A DNA stretch of 64,000 bases from Marinibacterium sp050389775 (GTDB taxonomy: Bacteria > Pseudomonadota > Alphaproteobacteria > Rhodobacterales > Rhodobacteraceae), in contig NZ_CP177144.1 of the NCBI RefSeq assembly GCF_050389775.1, forward strand, positions 4,588,001 to 4,652,000, given 5' to 3'. This document shows positions 23,311-32,377 of the stretch, one piece after another. The notes beneath the pieces are model-generated. The model ran no database searches. It was given only the letters and a program-made list of their open reading frames with translations, and was not told the DNA's origin. Every line of letters begins with the position of its first letter. Within the stretch, counting starts at the first letter, position 1. The translations under genes and the position numbers were made by a program.

Positions 23311-24078
23311 TCAGTGCCCCAGGATCTGGCTGAGGAACAGCTGGGTCCGCGGCGATTTCGGGTTGTTGAAGAACTCTTCCGGCTCGTTCTGCTCGACGAT
23401 CTGGCCCTGGTCCATGAAGATCACCCGGTTGGCCACCTGCCGCGCAAAGCCCATTTCATGGGTCACGCAGAGCATGGTCATGCCTTCCTCGGCCAGCGAG
23501 ACCATGGTGTCGAGCACCTCCTTGATCATCTCGGGGTCGAGCGCCGAGGTCGGTTCGTCGAACAGCATGATCCGCGGCTTCATGCACAGCGACCGCGCGA
23601 TGGCCACCCGCTGCTGCTGACCGCCCGACAGCTGGCCGGGATACTTGTTGGCCTGCTCGGGGATCTTGACCTTTTCCAGGAAGTGCATCGCCGTTTCCTC
23701 GGCTTCCTTCTTGGGCGTCTTGCGCACCCAGATCGGGGCCAGCGTGCAGTTTTCCAGGATGGTCAGGTGCGGGAAGAGGTTGAAGTGCTGAAAGCACATG
23801 CCCACCTCGGACCGGATCTTGTCGATGTTCTTGAGGTCCGAGGTCAGCTCGGTGCCATCGACGACGATCTTGCCCTGCTGGTGTTCCTCCAGCCGGTTGA
23901 TGCAGCGGATCAGCGTCGACTTGCCCGAACCCGACGGGCCGGCGATGACGATCCGCTCGCCGCGATACACCGTCAGGTCGATGTCGCGCAGCACGTGGAA
24001 CGTGCCGTACCACTTGTTCATCTTGCTGATTTCGATGGCGATCTCGTCCGAGATCTGCATTTGCGATGCCTGGGTCAT
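23311..24078 (-). CDS. aapP: General L-amino acid ABC transporter ATP-binding protein AapP
   Basis: A 255-aa ABC ATPase with Walker A GPSGSGKST, signature LSGGQQQR and Walker B IMLFDEPTSALD, of the polar amino-acid (GlnQ/AapP) type. It powers uptake through AapQM. The ATG at 24078 has GGAG 8 nt upstream, better than a GTG at 24087. It is the last gene of aapJQMP and lies 12 nt after aapM. Confidence 0.95.
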   Translation of the reverse strand: MTQASQMQISDEIAIEISKMNKWYGTFHVLRDIDLTVYRGERIVIAGPSGSGKSTLIRCINRLEEHQQGKIVVDGTELTSDLKNIDKIRSEVGMCFQHFNLFPHLTILENCTLAPIWVRKTPKKEAEETAMHFLEKVKIPEQANKYPGQLSGGQQQRVAIARSLCMKPRIMLFDEPTSALDPEMIKEVLDTMVSLAEEGMTMLCVTHEMGFARQVANRVIFMDQGQIVEQNEPEEFFNNPKSPRTQLFLSQILGH

Positions 24079-24090
24079 GATGCCCACTCC

Positions 24091-25389
24091 TTAACGGTGA
24101 TCGGTGGCGAGACGACGCTCGAGCCACTGCGAATATTGAGAGATGCCGTAGCAGACGACAAAGAACAGAAGCGCGGCGAAGCCCAGGAGCTCCCAGTAGA
24201 CGCCGTTCCATTCCGTCGAGGCCAGGATGGGCCCGCGGATCATGCCGATCAGGTCGAACATCGAGATGACCGAAACCAGCGTTGTATCCTTGAACAGCCC
24301 CACGGCCACGTTGACGATGCCCGGGATCGAGATCTTCAGCGCCTGCGGCAGGATGATCAGCCGCATCGCCTGGGGGTAATCCAGGCCCAGGCTGTCGGCC
24401 GCTTCGTACTGGCCCTTGGGCAGGGCCGCCAGGCCACCGCGGATCACCTCGGCGATATAGGCTGCCGAGAACATCGTGATCATGATGACCACCCGCAGGA
24501 ACAGGTCGACGGTGCTGTCGGGCGGGAAGAAATAGGCCAGCATCACCGAGGCCACGAAGAGCAGCGTGATCAGCGGCACGCCGCGGATGAACTCGATGAA
24601 GACCACGCAGATGCCCTTGATCAGCGGCATGTCCGATTGCCGCCCCAGCGCCAGCACGATGCCCAGCGGGATCGACAGCGACACGCAGGTCACGCCCAGC
24701 ATCATGTTCAGCATGAAGCCACCCAGGTCACGGCTGGGCACCGGGGTCATCCAGGGCGTGTCCGAGGCCACGGCACCCACGATCCAGCCGCCCACGACCC
24801 AGATCACCAGCGCCGCGACGATGCCCCCGAAGAAGCCCGTGGCAAAGCTTTCCTTGCCGAAACGGTCAAAGACGACATAGCCGGCCAGGGCGCCCAGCAG
24901 GGCCACGACGGGCGTCAGGATCGGGCCGCCCCAGATCAGGTAATAGGCGATGAACGGGAACAGGGCCGTGAACATCAGCATCTTGCGCGGCAGATCGAAG
25001 AACAGCACCGGCGCAACGGCCACGATCATCAGGACAAAGCACAGGATCGGCCGCCAATACAGCTCGGAGGGGTATTTGAACCCGAAGAGCAGCTGGTTCC
25101 AGCGTTCGGTCAGGACGGCGAAACAGGCCCCGGTCCGGCCGGCCAGGATCTCGCGGCATTCGGACAGGCTGGAGGCATTCCAGACCCCGTTGAACACCCA
25201 GGGCAGGATGGCCGACAGGATGACATAGATCGCCCAGGCCGCCAGCAGCGTCAGCAGCGTGTTGACCCAGCTGGAAAAGAGGTTCTCGCGCAGCCATTTC
25301 GGCGCGCCGGTCTGGCGGGCCGGGGGCGGCGATTGCGGGATGGTTTCCATGCGCACGAAGGCAATGGACTGACCGTGCGTGTCGGACAT
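24091..25389 (-). CDS. aapM: General L-amino acid ABC transporter permease AapM
   Basis: A 432-aa permease, larger than ordinary HisM-type permeases, with several extra N-terminal helices before the binding-protein-dependent transport domain. The EAA-like loop is in SLGLDYPQAMRLIILPQALKI toward the C-terminus. It pairs with AapQ, and the gene lies between aapQ (3 nt spacing) and aapP. Confidence 0.94.
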   Translation of the reverse strand: MSDTHGQSIAFVRMETIPQSPPPARQTGAPKWLRENLFSSWVNTLLTLLAAWAIYVILSAILPWVFNGVWNASSLSECREILAGRTGACFAVLTERWNQLLFGFKYPSELYWRPILCFVLMIVAVAPVLFFDLPRKMLMFTALFPFIAYYLIWGGPILTPVVALLGALAGYVVFDRFGKESFATGFFGGIVAALVIWVVGGWIVGAVASDTPWMTPVPSRDLGGFMLNMMLGVTCVSLSIPLGIVLALGRQSDMPLIKGICVVFIEFIRGVPLITLLFVASVMLAYFFPPDSTVDLFLRVVIMITMFSAAYIAEVIRGGLAALPKGQYEAADSLGLDYPQAMRLIILPQALKISIPGIVNVAVGLFKDTTLVSVISMFDLIGMIRGPILASTEWNGVYWELLGFAALLFFVVCYGISQYSQWLERRLATDHR

Positions 25390-25392
25390 GGC

Positions 25393-26625
25393 TCAGCGCT
25401 CCTTCAGCTTGACGGAATTGTTGTAGATGTTCATCACCGCCGAGATCAGCAGCGAGATCGTCAGGTAGAACAGCATCAGAAGCAGCACGCATTCGATGGC
25501 GCGCCCGGTCTGGTTCAGCGTGATGCCCCCCAGCGTGGCGGTGATGTCGGCATAGCCCACGGCAATCGCCAGCGACGAGTTCTTGGTGATGTTGAGATAT
25601 TGCGAGATCAGCGGCGGGATGATGACCCGCAGGGCCTGGGGCAGGATGACCAGGCTCATCGTCCGGCCTGGGCGCAGGCCCAGCGACGAGGCGGCCTCGG
25701 TCTGGCCCTTGGAAATGGCCTGGATGCCGGCGCGGACGTTCTCGGCGATGAAGGCCCCGGTATAGATCGACAGGGCGAACCACAGGGCGATCAGCGGCCC
25801 GCCGATCTTGATGCCCCCGGAAAAGTTGAAGCCCTTCAGCTCGGGCACCTGCCAGTGCAGGCCCATGATCACCAGCAGAAGGCCGGTGGGCACGATCCAG
25901 ATGGCCAGGGTCAGATACCAGGTCGTCGGCCGTTCACCGGTGGCTTCCTGCCGGGCCGTGGCCCATTTGGCCAGCGCCTTGGTGGCCACCGAAGAGCCCA
26001 CGAGGAAGAGCAGGACCAGCACCCAGTTCAGGGCCGTGGCGGCAAAGAACGGATTGGCCAGCTGCGGCCCGGGCACATAGACGCCCCGGTTGGTGAAGGC
26101 CACCGAGCCCAGCACCATCGACGCCGTGGCATCGTCGCCCCGGAAGGCCCGCGGGCCGGGCAGCACGGCCGTCATGATGGTGAAGATGATGATGATCCAG
26201 ATCAGCACCGGGATGTTGCGGAAGATCTCGACATAGGCCGACATGACCTTGCGCACGAGCCAGTTGTTGGACAGGCGCAGCACCCCGGCGACAACACCGA
26301 AGATCGTGGCCGTCGTGCAGGCCAGGAAGGCCACCAGCAGCGTGTTCAGCACCCCGACCCAGGCCGCGCGCATGTGCGGCGACTGGCTGTCGTAGGGGAT
26401 CAGCACCTGGTTGATGTCATAGCCCGACGGGCTTTTCAGGAATTCGTAGCTGATGTTCAGCCCGGCCTGCTCGAGGTTGCGCACCAGGTTGCTGGCCAGG
26501 TAGGCAATCGCAACGATCAGGACGAACAGCGCGATGGCCTGGAACGTCAGCGATCGGTACCGCGTGTCGTTGAGCAGCATCGAGAACCGAAACTGCTCCT
26601 TCGGCGGATCAGTGATTGTTGTCAT
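25393..26625 (-). CDS. aapQ: General L-amino acid ABC transporter permease AapQ
   Basis: A 410-aa inner-membrane permease with about eight hydrophobic segments. The family EAA loop is SSLGLRPGRTMSLVILPQAL. The long segment between the first and core helices (SYEFLKSPSGYDINQVLIPY) is typical of AapQ. The start MTTITDPPKEQF at 26625 is preferred; the frame stays open upstream, but that part is not conserved. It is the second gene of the operon, after the intercistronic hairpin. Confidence 0.94.
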   Translation of the reverse strand: MTTITDPPKEQFRFSMLLNDTRYRSLTFQAIALFVLIVAIAYLASNLVRNLEQAGLNISYEFLKSPSGYDINQVLIPYDSQSPHMRAAWVGVLNTLLVAFLACTTATIFGVVAGVLRLSNNWLVRKVMSAYVEIFRNIPVLIWIIIIFTIMTAVLPGPRAFRGDDATASMVLGSVAFTNRGVYVPGPQLANPFFAATALNWVLVLLFLVGSSVATKALAKWATARQEATGERPTTWYLTLAIWIVPTGLLLVIMGLHWQVPELKGFNFSGGIKIGGPLIALWFALSIYTGAFIAENVRAGIQAISKGQTEAASSLGLRPGRTMSLVILPQALRVIIPPLISQYLNITKNSSLAIAVGYADITATLGGITLNQTGRAIECVLLLMLFYLTISLLISAVMNIYNNSVKLKER

Positions 26626-26711
26626 TTCGGATTTCCCCGTGGCGGTCCGGATGTCCCCGGGCAGGGTTCGGCCCTGCTCCACGCGATCCGGAACATTTAT
26701 GTGGATAGGAA

Positions 26712-26738
26712 AAGGGCGCAGAGGTTGTCTGCGCCCTT
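26712..26738 (-). terminator. Intercistronic hairpin between aapJ and aapQ (attenuator or mRNA stabiliser)
   Basis: A perfect 11-bp stem (AAGGGCGCAGA and TCTGCGCCCTT) with a 5-nt loop starts 14 nt after the aapJ stop and is followed on the minus strand by TTCC. Such structures usually give more binding protein than permease by partial termination or 3'-end protection. Confidence 0.75.
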
Positions 26739-26752
26739 CGCCCTTTGCCCTG

Positions 26753-27769
26753 TTACCGGAAGGGCGGGGTGTAGAGCAGACCGCCTTCGGTCCACTGTGC
26801 GTTCAGCCCGCGGGCCAGGCCGATCGGGGTCGATTCGCCGATGTTCTTGGCAAAGACCTCGCCGTAGTTGCCGCCCGCCGAGATGGCGCGCTTGGCCCAT
26901 TCGTTGTCGAGGCCCAGCATCTCGCCCAGGGTGCCTTCGGTGCCCAGGATCCGGTTGATTTCCGGGTTGTTGGTGCCGGCCGACAGCTCTTCGATGTTGG
27001 TCGACGAGATGCCCAGTTCCTCGGCCGCGATCAGCGCGTTGAGGGTCCAGCGCACGATGTCGCCCCATTCCGCGTCACCGTGACGGACCAGCGGGCCCAG
27101 CGGTTCCTTGGAAATGATTTCCGGCAGGATCACGTGATCGCCGGGGGCTTCGAACGTGGCGCGGGTGGCGGCAAGGCCCGATGCGTCGGTGGTATAGACG
27201 TCACAGGCGCCGGCCAGGTACTGCTGCTGCGCTTCGGCGTTGGTCTCGATCGGGACCGGCTCGTAGCTGATGTTGTTCGACCGGAAGAAGTCGGCCAGGT
27301 TCAGCTCGGTCGTGGTGCCGGTCTGGATGCAGACGGTGGCGCCGTCCAGGTCCTTGGCCGAGCTCACGCCCAGCTCTTTCGGGATCATGAAGCCCTGGCC
27401 GTCGTAGTAGTTCACGCCGACGAATTCGAACTTGAGGTCGACATCGCGCGAGAAGGTCCAGGTGGTGTTCCGGGCCAGAACGTCGATCTCGCCCGAGGCG
27501 AGTGCGGTGAAGCGGGTCTTGCCGGTGGTCGGAACGAATTCGACGGCCGTTGCATCGCCCAGCACCGCGGCGGCGACGGCGCGGCAGACGGCGACGTCAA
27601 AGCCCTGCCATTCGCCGTTGGCGTCGGGGGCCGCAAATCCGACCAGGCCGGTGGTCACGCCGCAGTTCAGCTTGCCGCGTGCCTTCACGTCGTCCAGCGT
27701 TGCCGCCGAAGCAGCACCCGCAGCGATCCCGGCGACGGTCAGCGCGCCAAAGAATACGGTTTTTTTCAT
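26753..27769 (-). CDS. aapJ: General L-amino acid-binding periplasmic protein AapJ
   Basis: A 338-aa periplasmic receptor with a Sec signal peptide (about residues 1-22, ending AASA) and a type-II solute-binding fold, for example KLNCGVTTGLVGFAAPDANG and EWQGFDVAVCRAVAAAVLGD. It captures a broad range of L-amino acids for AapQMP. The start at 27769 (MKKTVFFG) has GAAGAGG about 6 nt upstream. It is the first and, by the following hairpin, probably the most expressed gene of the operon. Confidence 0.95.
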   Translation of the reverse strand: MKKTVFFGALTVAGIAAGAASAATLDDVKARGKLNCGVTTGLVGFAAPDANGEWQGFDVAVCRAVAAAVLGDATAVEFVPTTGKTRFTALASGEIDVLARNTTWTFSRDVDLKFEFVGVNYYDGQGFMIPKELGVSSAKDLDGATVCIQTGTTTELNLADFFRSNNISYEPVPIETNAEAQQQYLAGACDVYTTDASGLAATRATFEAPGDHVILPEIISKEPLGPLVRHGDAEWGDIVRWTLNALIAAEELGISSTNIEELSAGTNNPEINRILGTEGTLGEMLGLDNEWAKRAISAGGNYGEVFAKNIGESTPIGLARGLNAQWTEGGLLYTPPFR

Positions 27770-28110
27770 CTTTACCTCTTCCTGATGAGCCGCCCGGTTC
27801 TGGGCGTGCATTCCGGATGCATCAAGCAACCGGTGGTCGTGCCGAAGGCAGGATTTGGCCTGTCAGCGGCCCGAGTGTGTTCGGATTCAAGCGGACAGGT
27901 CAAGGGCGGATCAGGCCGCCACGCCTAGTTTGAAGGCATTTGACTTTTGGTCAGGTCAAGCTTTTTGCATGTCCGACCGGCGTCGGGCGCATGGCCTGGG
28001 CCGACACGAAACCGGTCAGCCCGCGGGCCCGGTCCAGCGGGCCATGGAACGGTGCGAAGGCCGCAGGAAAGCTGCACAAATTCCATGCAGACCCCCTGCC
28101 CCAGCGGCAA
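27770..28110. other. Upstream region of aapJ
   Basis: No gene is seen here. The minus strand has a TTGACC near 27950 within an AT-richer patch (27925-27970) that also has short dyad-like TGAC/GTCA words, a plausible promoter or operator for aapJQMP, but no -10 element is convincing. The right part is the 3' flank of the ATP12 gene and shows no clear terminator. Confidence 0.4.
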
Positions 28111-28833
28111 TCAGAGCCCGGCCCAGGGGCCCGACAGATCGAAGAACCGCTTGGCATGGGCAAAGTCGCGGCGCTTCTTCTCGGCCTCTTCGGCCGCCTC
28201 GTCATCGACGCCCCATTGCTCGGCCTGCCAATCCTCGTCCAGCCGCGACAGCGCCCAGATCTCGTCGGCCGAGCGCCAGTCGGCAGCAGCGGCAAAGCCC
28301 AGGACCAGCGAGCCGGTCAGCCCCACGAGATCGTGAAACCCGGCCAGGTGGAACGGCCCCAAGTCGTGGACCCTGCCGGCCAGCCGGTCCAGCGCGGCGG
28401 CATCCTGCGGCGCATGCATCAGCCCGCTGCGCGGCTCCAGCCGCGCGCCCAGCACGGCCTCGGCCCAGCCAAGCGCCGGATCCCAGTTGGCGGCCTGGCG
28501 CTCGACCAGGGCCTCGGGCGCATCGGCCCGGTAGCACAAGAGGTCGGCATCGCCATAGGCGGCCAGCATGTCGGCCACCTCGGCCCGCTGGTGGGTCACC
28601 CGGTCGATGGCCGAATTGGCCGAACGGGTGAAGGGCATGGTCAGCGGATCGACCTTGTCCTGCTGGGCCGCCCATTCATCGGCCACGGCCCGGGCCATGG
28701 GTTCGGTCGGCAGCACCAGCTCGGCCTTGGCCGGGGTCTTGACCTTGCGCCCGTCCAGCGTGACCCGGTGGCCATCGCCGGCCGGCTCGACCGCCACTTC
28801 GGTCCAGAAGCGTTTCATCGCCCATTCGCTCAT
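28111..28833 (-). CDS. ATP12-family F1-ATPase assembly chaperone
   Basis: A 240-aa protein of the ATP12 family, known in mitochondria and Alphaproteobacteria, where it protects the F1 alpha subunit before assembly. Family features are the N-terminal RFWTEVAVEPAGDGHRVTLD region, VDPLTMPFTRSANSAID in the middle, and LLCYRADAPEALVERQAANW. The ATG at 28833 overlaps the stop of the HAD gene by 4 nt; an internal start at MKRFW is possible. It is the last gene of a tightly packed series beginning with crcB. Confidence 0.9.
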   Translation of the reverse strand: MSEWAMKRFWTEVAVEPAGDGHRVTLDGRKVKTPAKAELVLPTEPMARAVADEWAAQQDKVDPLTMPFTRSANSAIDRVTHQRAEVADMLAAYGDADLLCYRADAPEALVERQAANWDPALGWAEAVLGARLEPRSGLMHAPQDAAALDRLAGRVHDLGPFHLAGFHDLVGLTGSLVLGFAAAADWRSADEIWALSRLDEDWQAEQWGVDDEAAEEAEKKRRDFAHAKRFFDLSGPWAGL

Positions 28834-29513
28834 GCCGCGGCCTCCGTCCAGATGCTGTCCAGTTGGCCCGGCAATTCGTCGAACCGGCCCAGCACGGCCC
28901 GGGCCGGGGCCAGCATGTGCACCGGGTGATAGCCCCAGCTGACCCCCAGCCCGGCAACACCCGCCGCGGCGGCCATGGCCATGTCGAATTCGGTATCGCC
29001 GATCATCACCGTGCGGCCGCGGTCGACGCCGGTTTCGGCCATCGCCGTAAAAATCATCGACGGATGCGGCTTGGACGGATGGTCATCGGCCACCTGGCGG
29101 GTGACGAAGTACTTTTCCAGCCCGTGCGCCTCGATCATGGCGTCCAGCCCCCGCCGGGACTTGCCCGTGGCCACGCCCAGCAGCACCTCGGGGATCTGCA
29201 CCAGCGCATCCAGCGCCTCCCGCGCGCCGGGATAAAGCGGCATCGACGCAGCGCCCAGGGTCAGGCGGTTGGCATGATAGGCCGCCTTGTAGGCCTCGAT
29301 CATCGTGACATGCAGATCGTCGTCCAGCTCGGGCGCCAGCACGGGCATCGCCCGGTCCAGCGACAGGCCGACGATCGACAGCATCACCGACCGTTCCGGC
29401 GGCAACACGCCCACGGCCTCGAAGGCCGCCGTCATGGCCGCGACAATGGCCGCCTGGCTGTCGACCAGCGTGCCATCGACATCGAAGATGACCAGTTTCA
29501 GATCGTCGCTCAT
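28830..29513 (-). CDS. HAD-superfamily hydrolase, phosphoglycolate-phosphatase-like
   Basis: A 227-aa HAD hydrolase with motif I FDVDGTLVDS (about residues 9-18), a helical cap (20-95), motif II in ATGKS, motif III Lys around PSKPHPSM and motif IV IGDTEFDMAMA. It should dephosphorylate a small metabolite; the substrate is open. It overlaps rluC upstream and the ATP12 gene downstream by 4 nt each. Confidence 0.9.
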   Translation of the reverse strand: MSDDLKLVIFDVDGTLVDSQAAIVAAMTAAFEAVGVLPPERSVMLSIVGLSLDRAMPVLAPELDDDLHVTMIEAYKAAYHANRLTLGAASMPLYPGAREALDALVQIPEVLLGVATGKSRRGLDAMIEAHGLEKYFVTRQVADDHPSKPHPSMIFTAMAETGVDRGRTVMIGDTEFDMAMAAAAGVAGLGVSWGYHPVHMLAPARAVLGRFDELPGQLDSIWTEAAA

Positions 29514-30553
29514 GTCTCGTCCTCGAACGGGTCTTCGGGCACCTCGGCCGGATCCCACTGAAAGGTCTTCCAGGTCCGGGCCATGTGTTCGGGCAGCGCC
29601 GCGACCAGGTGCAGCCGGCGCTTGGTCACCGGGTGTTCCAGGGTCAGCGACCGGGCGTGCAGGTGCAGCTTGCGGCTGATGTCGCCGCCCAGCTGCGCGC
29701 CCCAGCCGTCGCCCAGGTTTTCCTGGCCAGAGCCGCCGTACTTGCCGTCGCCCACGATGGGATGGCCGATCTCGGCCATATGCGCGCGCAGCTGGTGGGT
29801 CCGGCCGGTGATCGGCACCAGCGCCACCCAGGCCGCCCGCTGGGCCACGTTTTCCAGCACGGCGTAATCGGTGATCGACCGCTTGGCCCCCGGTGTCTCG
29901 CGGATCTCGTCGGGCATGACGACGCGCATCTTCTCGCCCTCGCCCTTCTGTCCGTGGCCCCCGGCCTTGACCAGCCCGGTCTTGATCGTGCCCATCCGCG
30001 GCAGCGGCACGCCGGCCGACACCGCCCAGTAGATCTTGCGCGTCTCGCGGTGCCGGAAGGCCGCTGTCAGCCCGGCCGCCACGGCCCGGGTCCGGGCCAT
30101 GATCAGAACGCCCGAGGTATCCTTGTCCAGCCGGTGCACCAGCCGCGGGTTCTCGTCGTAGCCAAAGCGCAGCGCCTCGGCCAGCCCGTCGACATGGCGG
30201 GTCTGGCCCGAACCGCCCTGCACGGCCAGCCCGGCCGGCTTGTTCAGCGCAATGACATGGTCGTCGCGGTAGATCACCGCGCCCTGGATCATCCGGGCAT
30301 CCGCCTCGGAAATGCGCGGAGCCGGCACCGGCGCCGGGGCCTCGCCCTCGGGCAGAGGCGGCACGCGCACCTGCTGGCCCTCTTCCACCCGGGTCGACGC
30401 CTTGACCCGCCCGCCATCGACACGCAGCTCGCCCTTGCGGCACATCTTTTCGATGCGGCCCTGGCTGATCTGCGGAAAGCGCCGTTTCAGCCAGCGGTCG
30501 AGGCGCTGATCGCCCTCGCCCGGCTCGACAGTCACCGTTTGCACCCCGCTCAT
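29510..30553 (-). CDS. rluC: RluA-family 23S rRNA pseudouridine synthase (RluC-like)
   Basis: A 347-aa protein with an N-terminal S4 RNA-binding domain (DQRLDRWLKRRFPQISQGRI, about residues 15-34) and the catalytic domain with HRLDKDTSGVLIMA, where the Asp is the nucleophile. RluC modifies several uridines of 23S rRNA. The start at 30553 begins MSGVQTVTVEPGEGDQ; its ATG overlaps the crcB stop. It sits inside the crcB-rluC-HAD-ATP12 chain of overlapping genes. Confidence 0.9.
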   Translation of the reverse strand: MSGVQTVTVEPGEGDQRLDRWLKRRFPQISQGRIEKMCRKGELRVDGGRVKASTRVEEGQQVRVPPLPEGEAPAPVPAPRISEADARMIQGAVIYRDDHVIALNKPAGLAVQGGSGQTRHVDGLAEALRFGYDENPRLVHRLDKDTSGVLIMARTRAVAAGLTAAFRHRETRKIYWAVSAGVPLPRMGTIKTGLVKAGGHGQKGEGEKMRVVMPDEIRETPGAKRSITDYAVLENVAQRAAWVALVPITGRTHQLRAHMAEIGHPIVGDGKYGGSGQENLGDGWGAQLGGDISRKLHLHARSLTLEHPVTKRRLHLVAALPEHMARTWKTFQWDPAEVPEDPFEDET

Positions 30554-30930
30554 GCCAGCACCGCCCGCGTTGCGGCCATGGCCAGGAACAGCGCGCCGAT
30601 GGAACAGACCACCGACAGGCCGACATACAGTCCGGCCAGGCCCAGCTCGCCCCGGTCGATCAGCGTGATGGTTTCCAGCGAGAAGGCCGAGAAGGTCGTG
30701 AACCCGCCCAGCATGCCCGTCATGACGAACGGCCCCCAATGGGTCAGCCCGCGCGTGGCCGCCAGAACGGCAAAGGCCCCCATGATCGCCGATCCGACGA
30801 TGTTGACGCCAAGCACGCCGACGGGCATCGCCGTCGGCCCCAGCGCGCGAAACAGGGCCACGCCGGACAGATACCGGGCCATGGCCCCCAGGGCCCCGCC
30901 AAGGGCCACCTGAAGAAGTGTCGAGATCAT
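30550..30930 (-). CDS. crcB: Fluoride channel CrcB/Fluc
   Basis: A 126-aa protein with four membrane segments and the Fluc pore motifs GAMARY, GVLGVNIVGSAIMG and GGFTTFSAFSLE. It works as a dual-topology dimer to expel fluoride. The start at 30930 (MISTLLQVAL) is preferred; an extension of 7 residues is possible. It leads the overlapping chain to ATP12 and follows rarA by 90 nt. I see no fluoride riboswitch upstream. Confidence 0.93.
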   Translation of the reverse strand: MISTLLQVALGGALGAMARYLSGVALFRALGPTAMPVGVLGVNIVGSAIMGAFAVLAATRGLTHWGPFVMTGMLGGFTTFSAFSLETITLIDRGELGLAGLYVGLSVVCSIGALFLAMAATRAVLA

Positions 30931-31020
30931 GCCGTTTCCCTTGCCCCGCATGGCCCGGATGTCAACCGCTCGTGTCGTCCGGGCCCGCTCCGGCCGGCCG
31001 TTCCGCGCCGTCCTGGGCGC

Positions 31021-32373
31021 CTATCCCTCGCCATCGTGGCGCCGCGCCCGCAGCTTTTCGAAATAATCGACCCGCTTGCGCAGCTCGCGTTCAAAGCCCC
31101 GTTCGACGGGCTGGTAGAACCCCGGCCGGTCCATCCCGTCGGGAAAGTAGTTCTGGCCGGAAAAGCCGTCCTCGGCATCGTGGTCATATTGATAACCCGC
31201 GCCAAAGCCCTGGCTTTGCATCAGGTCGGTCGGCGCGTTGAGGATATGCATCGGCGGCGGGGCCGAGCCGGTCTTCTTGGCTGCCACCATCGCCGCCTTG
31301 TAGGCCACGTAACCGGCGTTCGACTTGGGCGCCAGCGCCAGGTAGGCCACCGCCTGCCCCAGGGCCAGCTCGCCCTCGGGCGAGCCCAGCCGTTCATAGG
31401 TTTCCCAGGCCTGGGTGCAGATCGTAAAGGCCTGGGGATCGGCCAGTCCGATGTCCTCCCAGGCCATGCGCAGGATGCGCCGGGCCAGGTAGCGCGGGTC
31501 TTCGCCACCGGTCAGCATCCGGGCCAGCCAGTACATCGCCGCGTCCGGGTCCGACCCGCGCACCGATTTGTGCAGCGCCGAGATCAGGTTGTAATGGGCA
31601 TCGCCCGACTTGTCGTATTGCGCCGCGCGGCGCATCAGCCGGGCCGACAACTGGTCGGGATCCAGCGGCTTGGCCACGTCCCAGGCCGCAATCTGCTCGA
31701 CCAGGTTCAGCAGCGCCCGGCCGTCGCCATCGGCCATGTCGCGCAGCGAGGCCCGCGCCCGGTCGGTCAGCGGCAAGGCCCGGTCCAGCTCGCCCTCGGC
31801 CCGCAGGATCAGCCGTTCGAGGTCATCGTCCGACAGCCGGGTCAGCATCAGCACCTGCGCCCGGCTGAGCAGGGCGGCGTTCAGCTCGAAGGACGGGTTT
31901 TCCGTCGTCGCTCCGACCAGCAGGATGGTGCCGTCTTCCATGTGCGGCAGGAACCCGTCCTGCTGGGCCTTGTTGAACCGGTGGATCTCGTCGACGAAGA
32001 GCAGCGTGCCCCGGCCGTTGCCCCGCCGGATCTTGGCCTGGTCGAACACCTTGCGCAGCTCGGGCACGCCCGAGAAGATCGCCGAGATCTGGACGAAATG
32101 CAGGTCGGTCTCCTGGGCCAGCAGCCGGGCGATCGTGGTCTTGCCCACGCCCGGCGGGCCCCAGAAAACCAGGGACGACAGCGAGCCCGAGGCCAGCATC
32201 ACCCCCAGCGGCGCATCCGGGCCCAGCACCTGTTCCTGGCCGATCACCTCGCCCAGGGTCTGCGGCCGCAGCCGGTCGGCCAGCGGCCGGTGCGGCTCGG
32301 TCCCGGGCGCGGCATCGGGCGCCGTCCCCGGGGTGGCCTCTCTGCGGGGCTCGGTGTCGAAGAGATCGGCCAT
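31021..32373 (-). CDS. rarA: Replication-associated recombination protein RarA (MgsA)
   Basis: A 450-aa AAA+ ATPase with Walker A GPPGVGKTT, Walker B LLFVDEIHRF and the sensor region ATTENPSFELNAALLSRA. The C-terminal tetramerisation part contains DPRYLARRILRMAWEDIGLADP and GYQYDHDAEDGFSGQNYFPD. It acts at stalled forks and gaps. The ATG at 32373 starts MADLFDTEP, 4 nt after the degP stop; upstream open frame lies within degP. Confidence 0.95.
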   Translation of the reverse strand: MADLFDTEPRREATPGTAPDAAPGTEPHRPLADRLRPQTLGEVIGQEQVLGPDAPLGVMLASGSLSSLVFWGPPGVGKTTIARLLAQETDLHFVQISAIFSGVPELRKVFDQAKIRRGNGRGTLLFVDEIHRFNKAQQDGFLPHMEDGTILLVGATTENPSFELNAALLSRAQVLMLTRLSDDDLERLILRAEGELDRALPLTDRARASLRDMADGDGRALLNLVEQIAAWDVAKPLDPDQLSARLMRRAAQYDKSGDAHYNLISALHKSVRGSDPDAAMYWLARMLTGGEDPRYLARRILRMAWEDIGLADPQAFTICTQAWETYERLGSPEGELALGQAVAYLALAPKSNAGYVAYKAAMVAAKKTGSAPPPMHILNAPTDLMQSQGFGAGYQYDHDAEDGFSGQNYFPDGMDRPGFYQPVERGFERELRKRVDYFEKLRARRHDGEG

Positions 32374-32377
32374 GGCG

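Noticed and set aside
23194..26958. 1254-codon open frame on the plus strand
   Set aside because: It is antisense to the aapPMQ genes, whose products are clear ABC transporter subunits. Its Asp/His/Gln/Arg-rich composition is typical of the antisense frame of GC-rich genes.
28111..30930. Functional link between crcB, rluC, HAD hydrolase and ATP12 genes
   Set aside because: They are coupled by 4-nt overlaps, but such chains of unrelated housekeeping genes are common in Rhodobacterales and nothing in the sequence supports a joint function.
30931..31020. Fluoride riboswitch upstream of crcB
   Set aside because: The 90-nt spacer lacks the conserved pseudoknot words of the fluoride (crcB) motif, and crcB appears to be internal to an operon.
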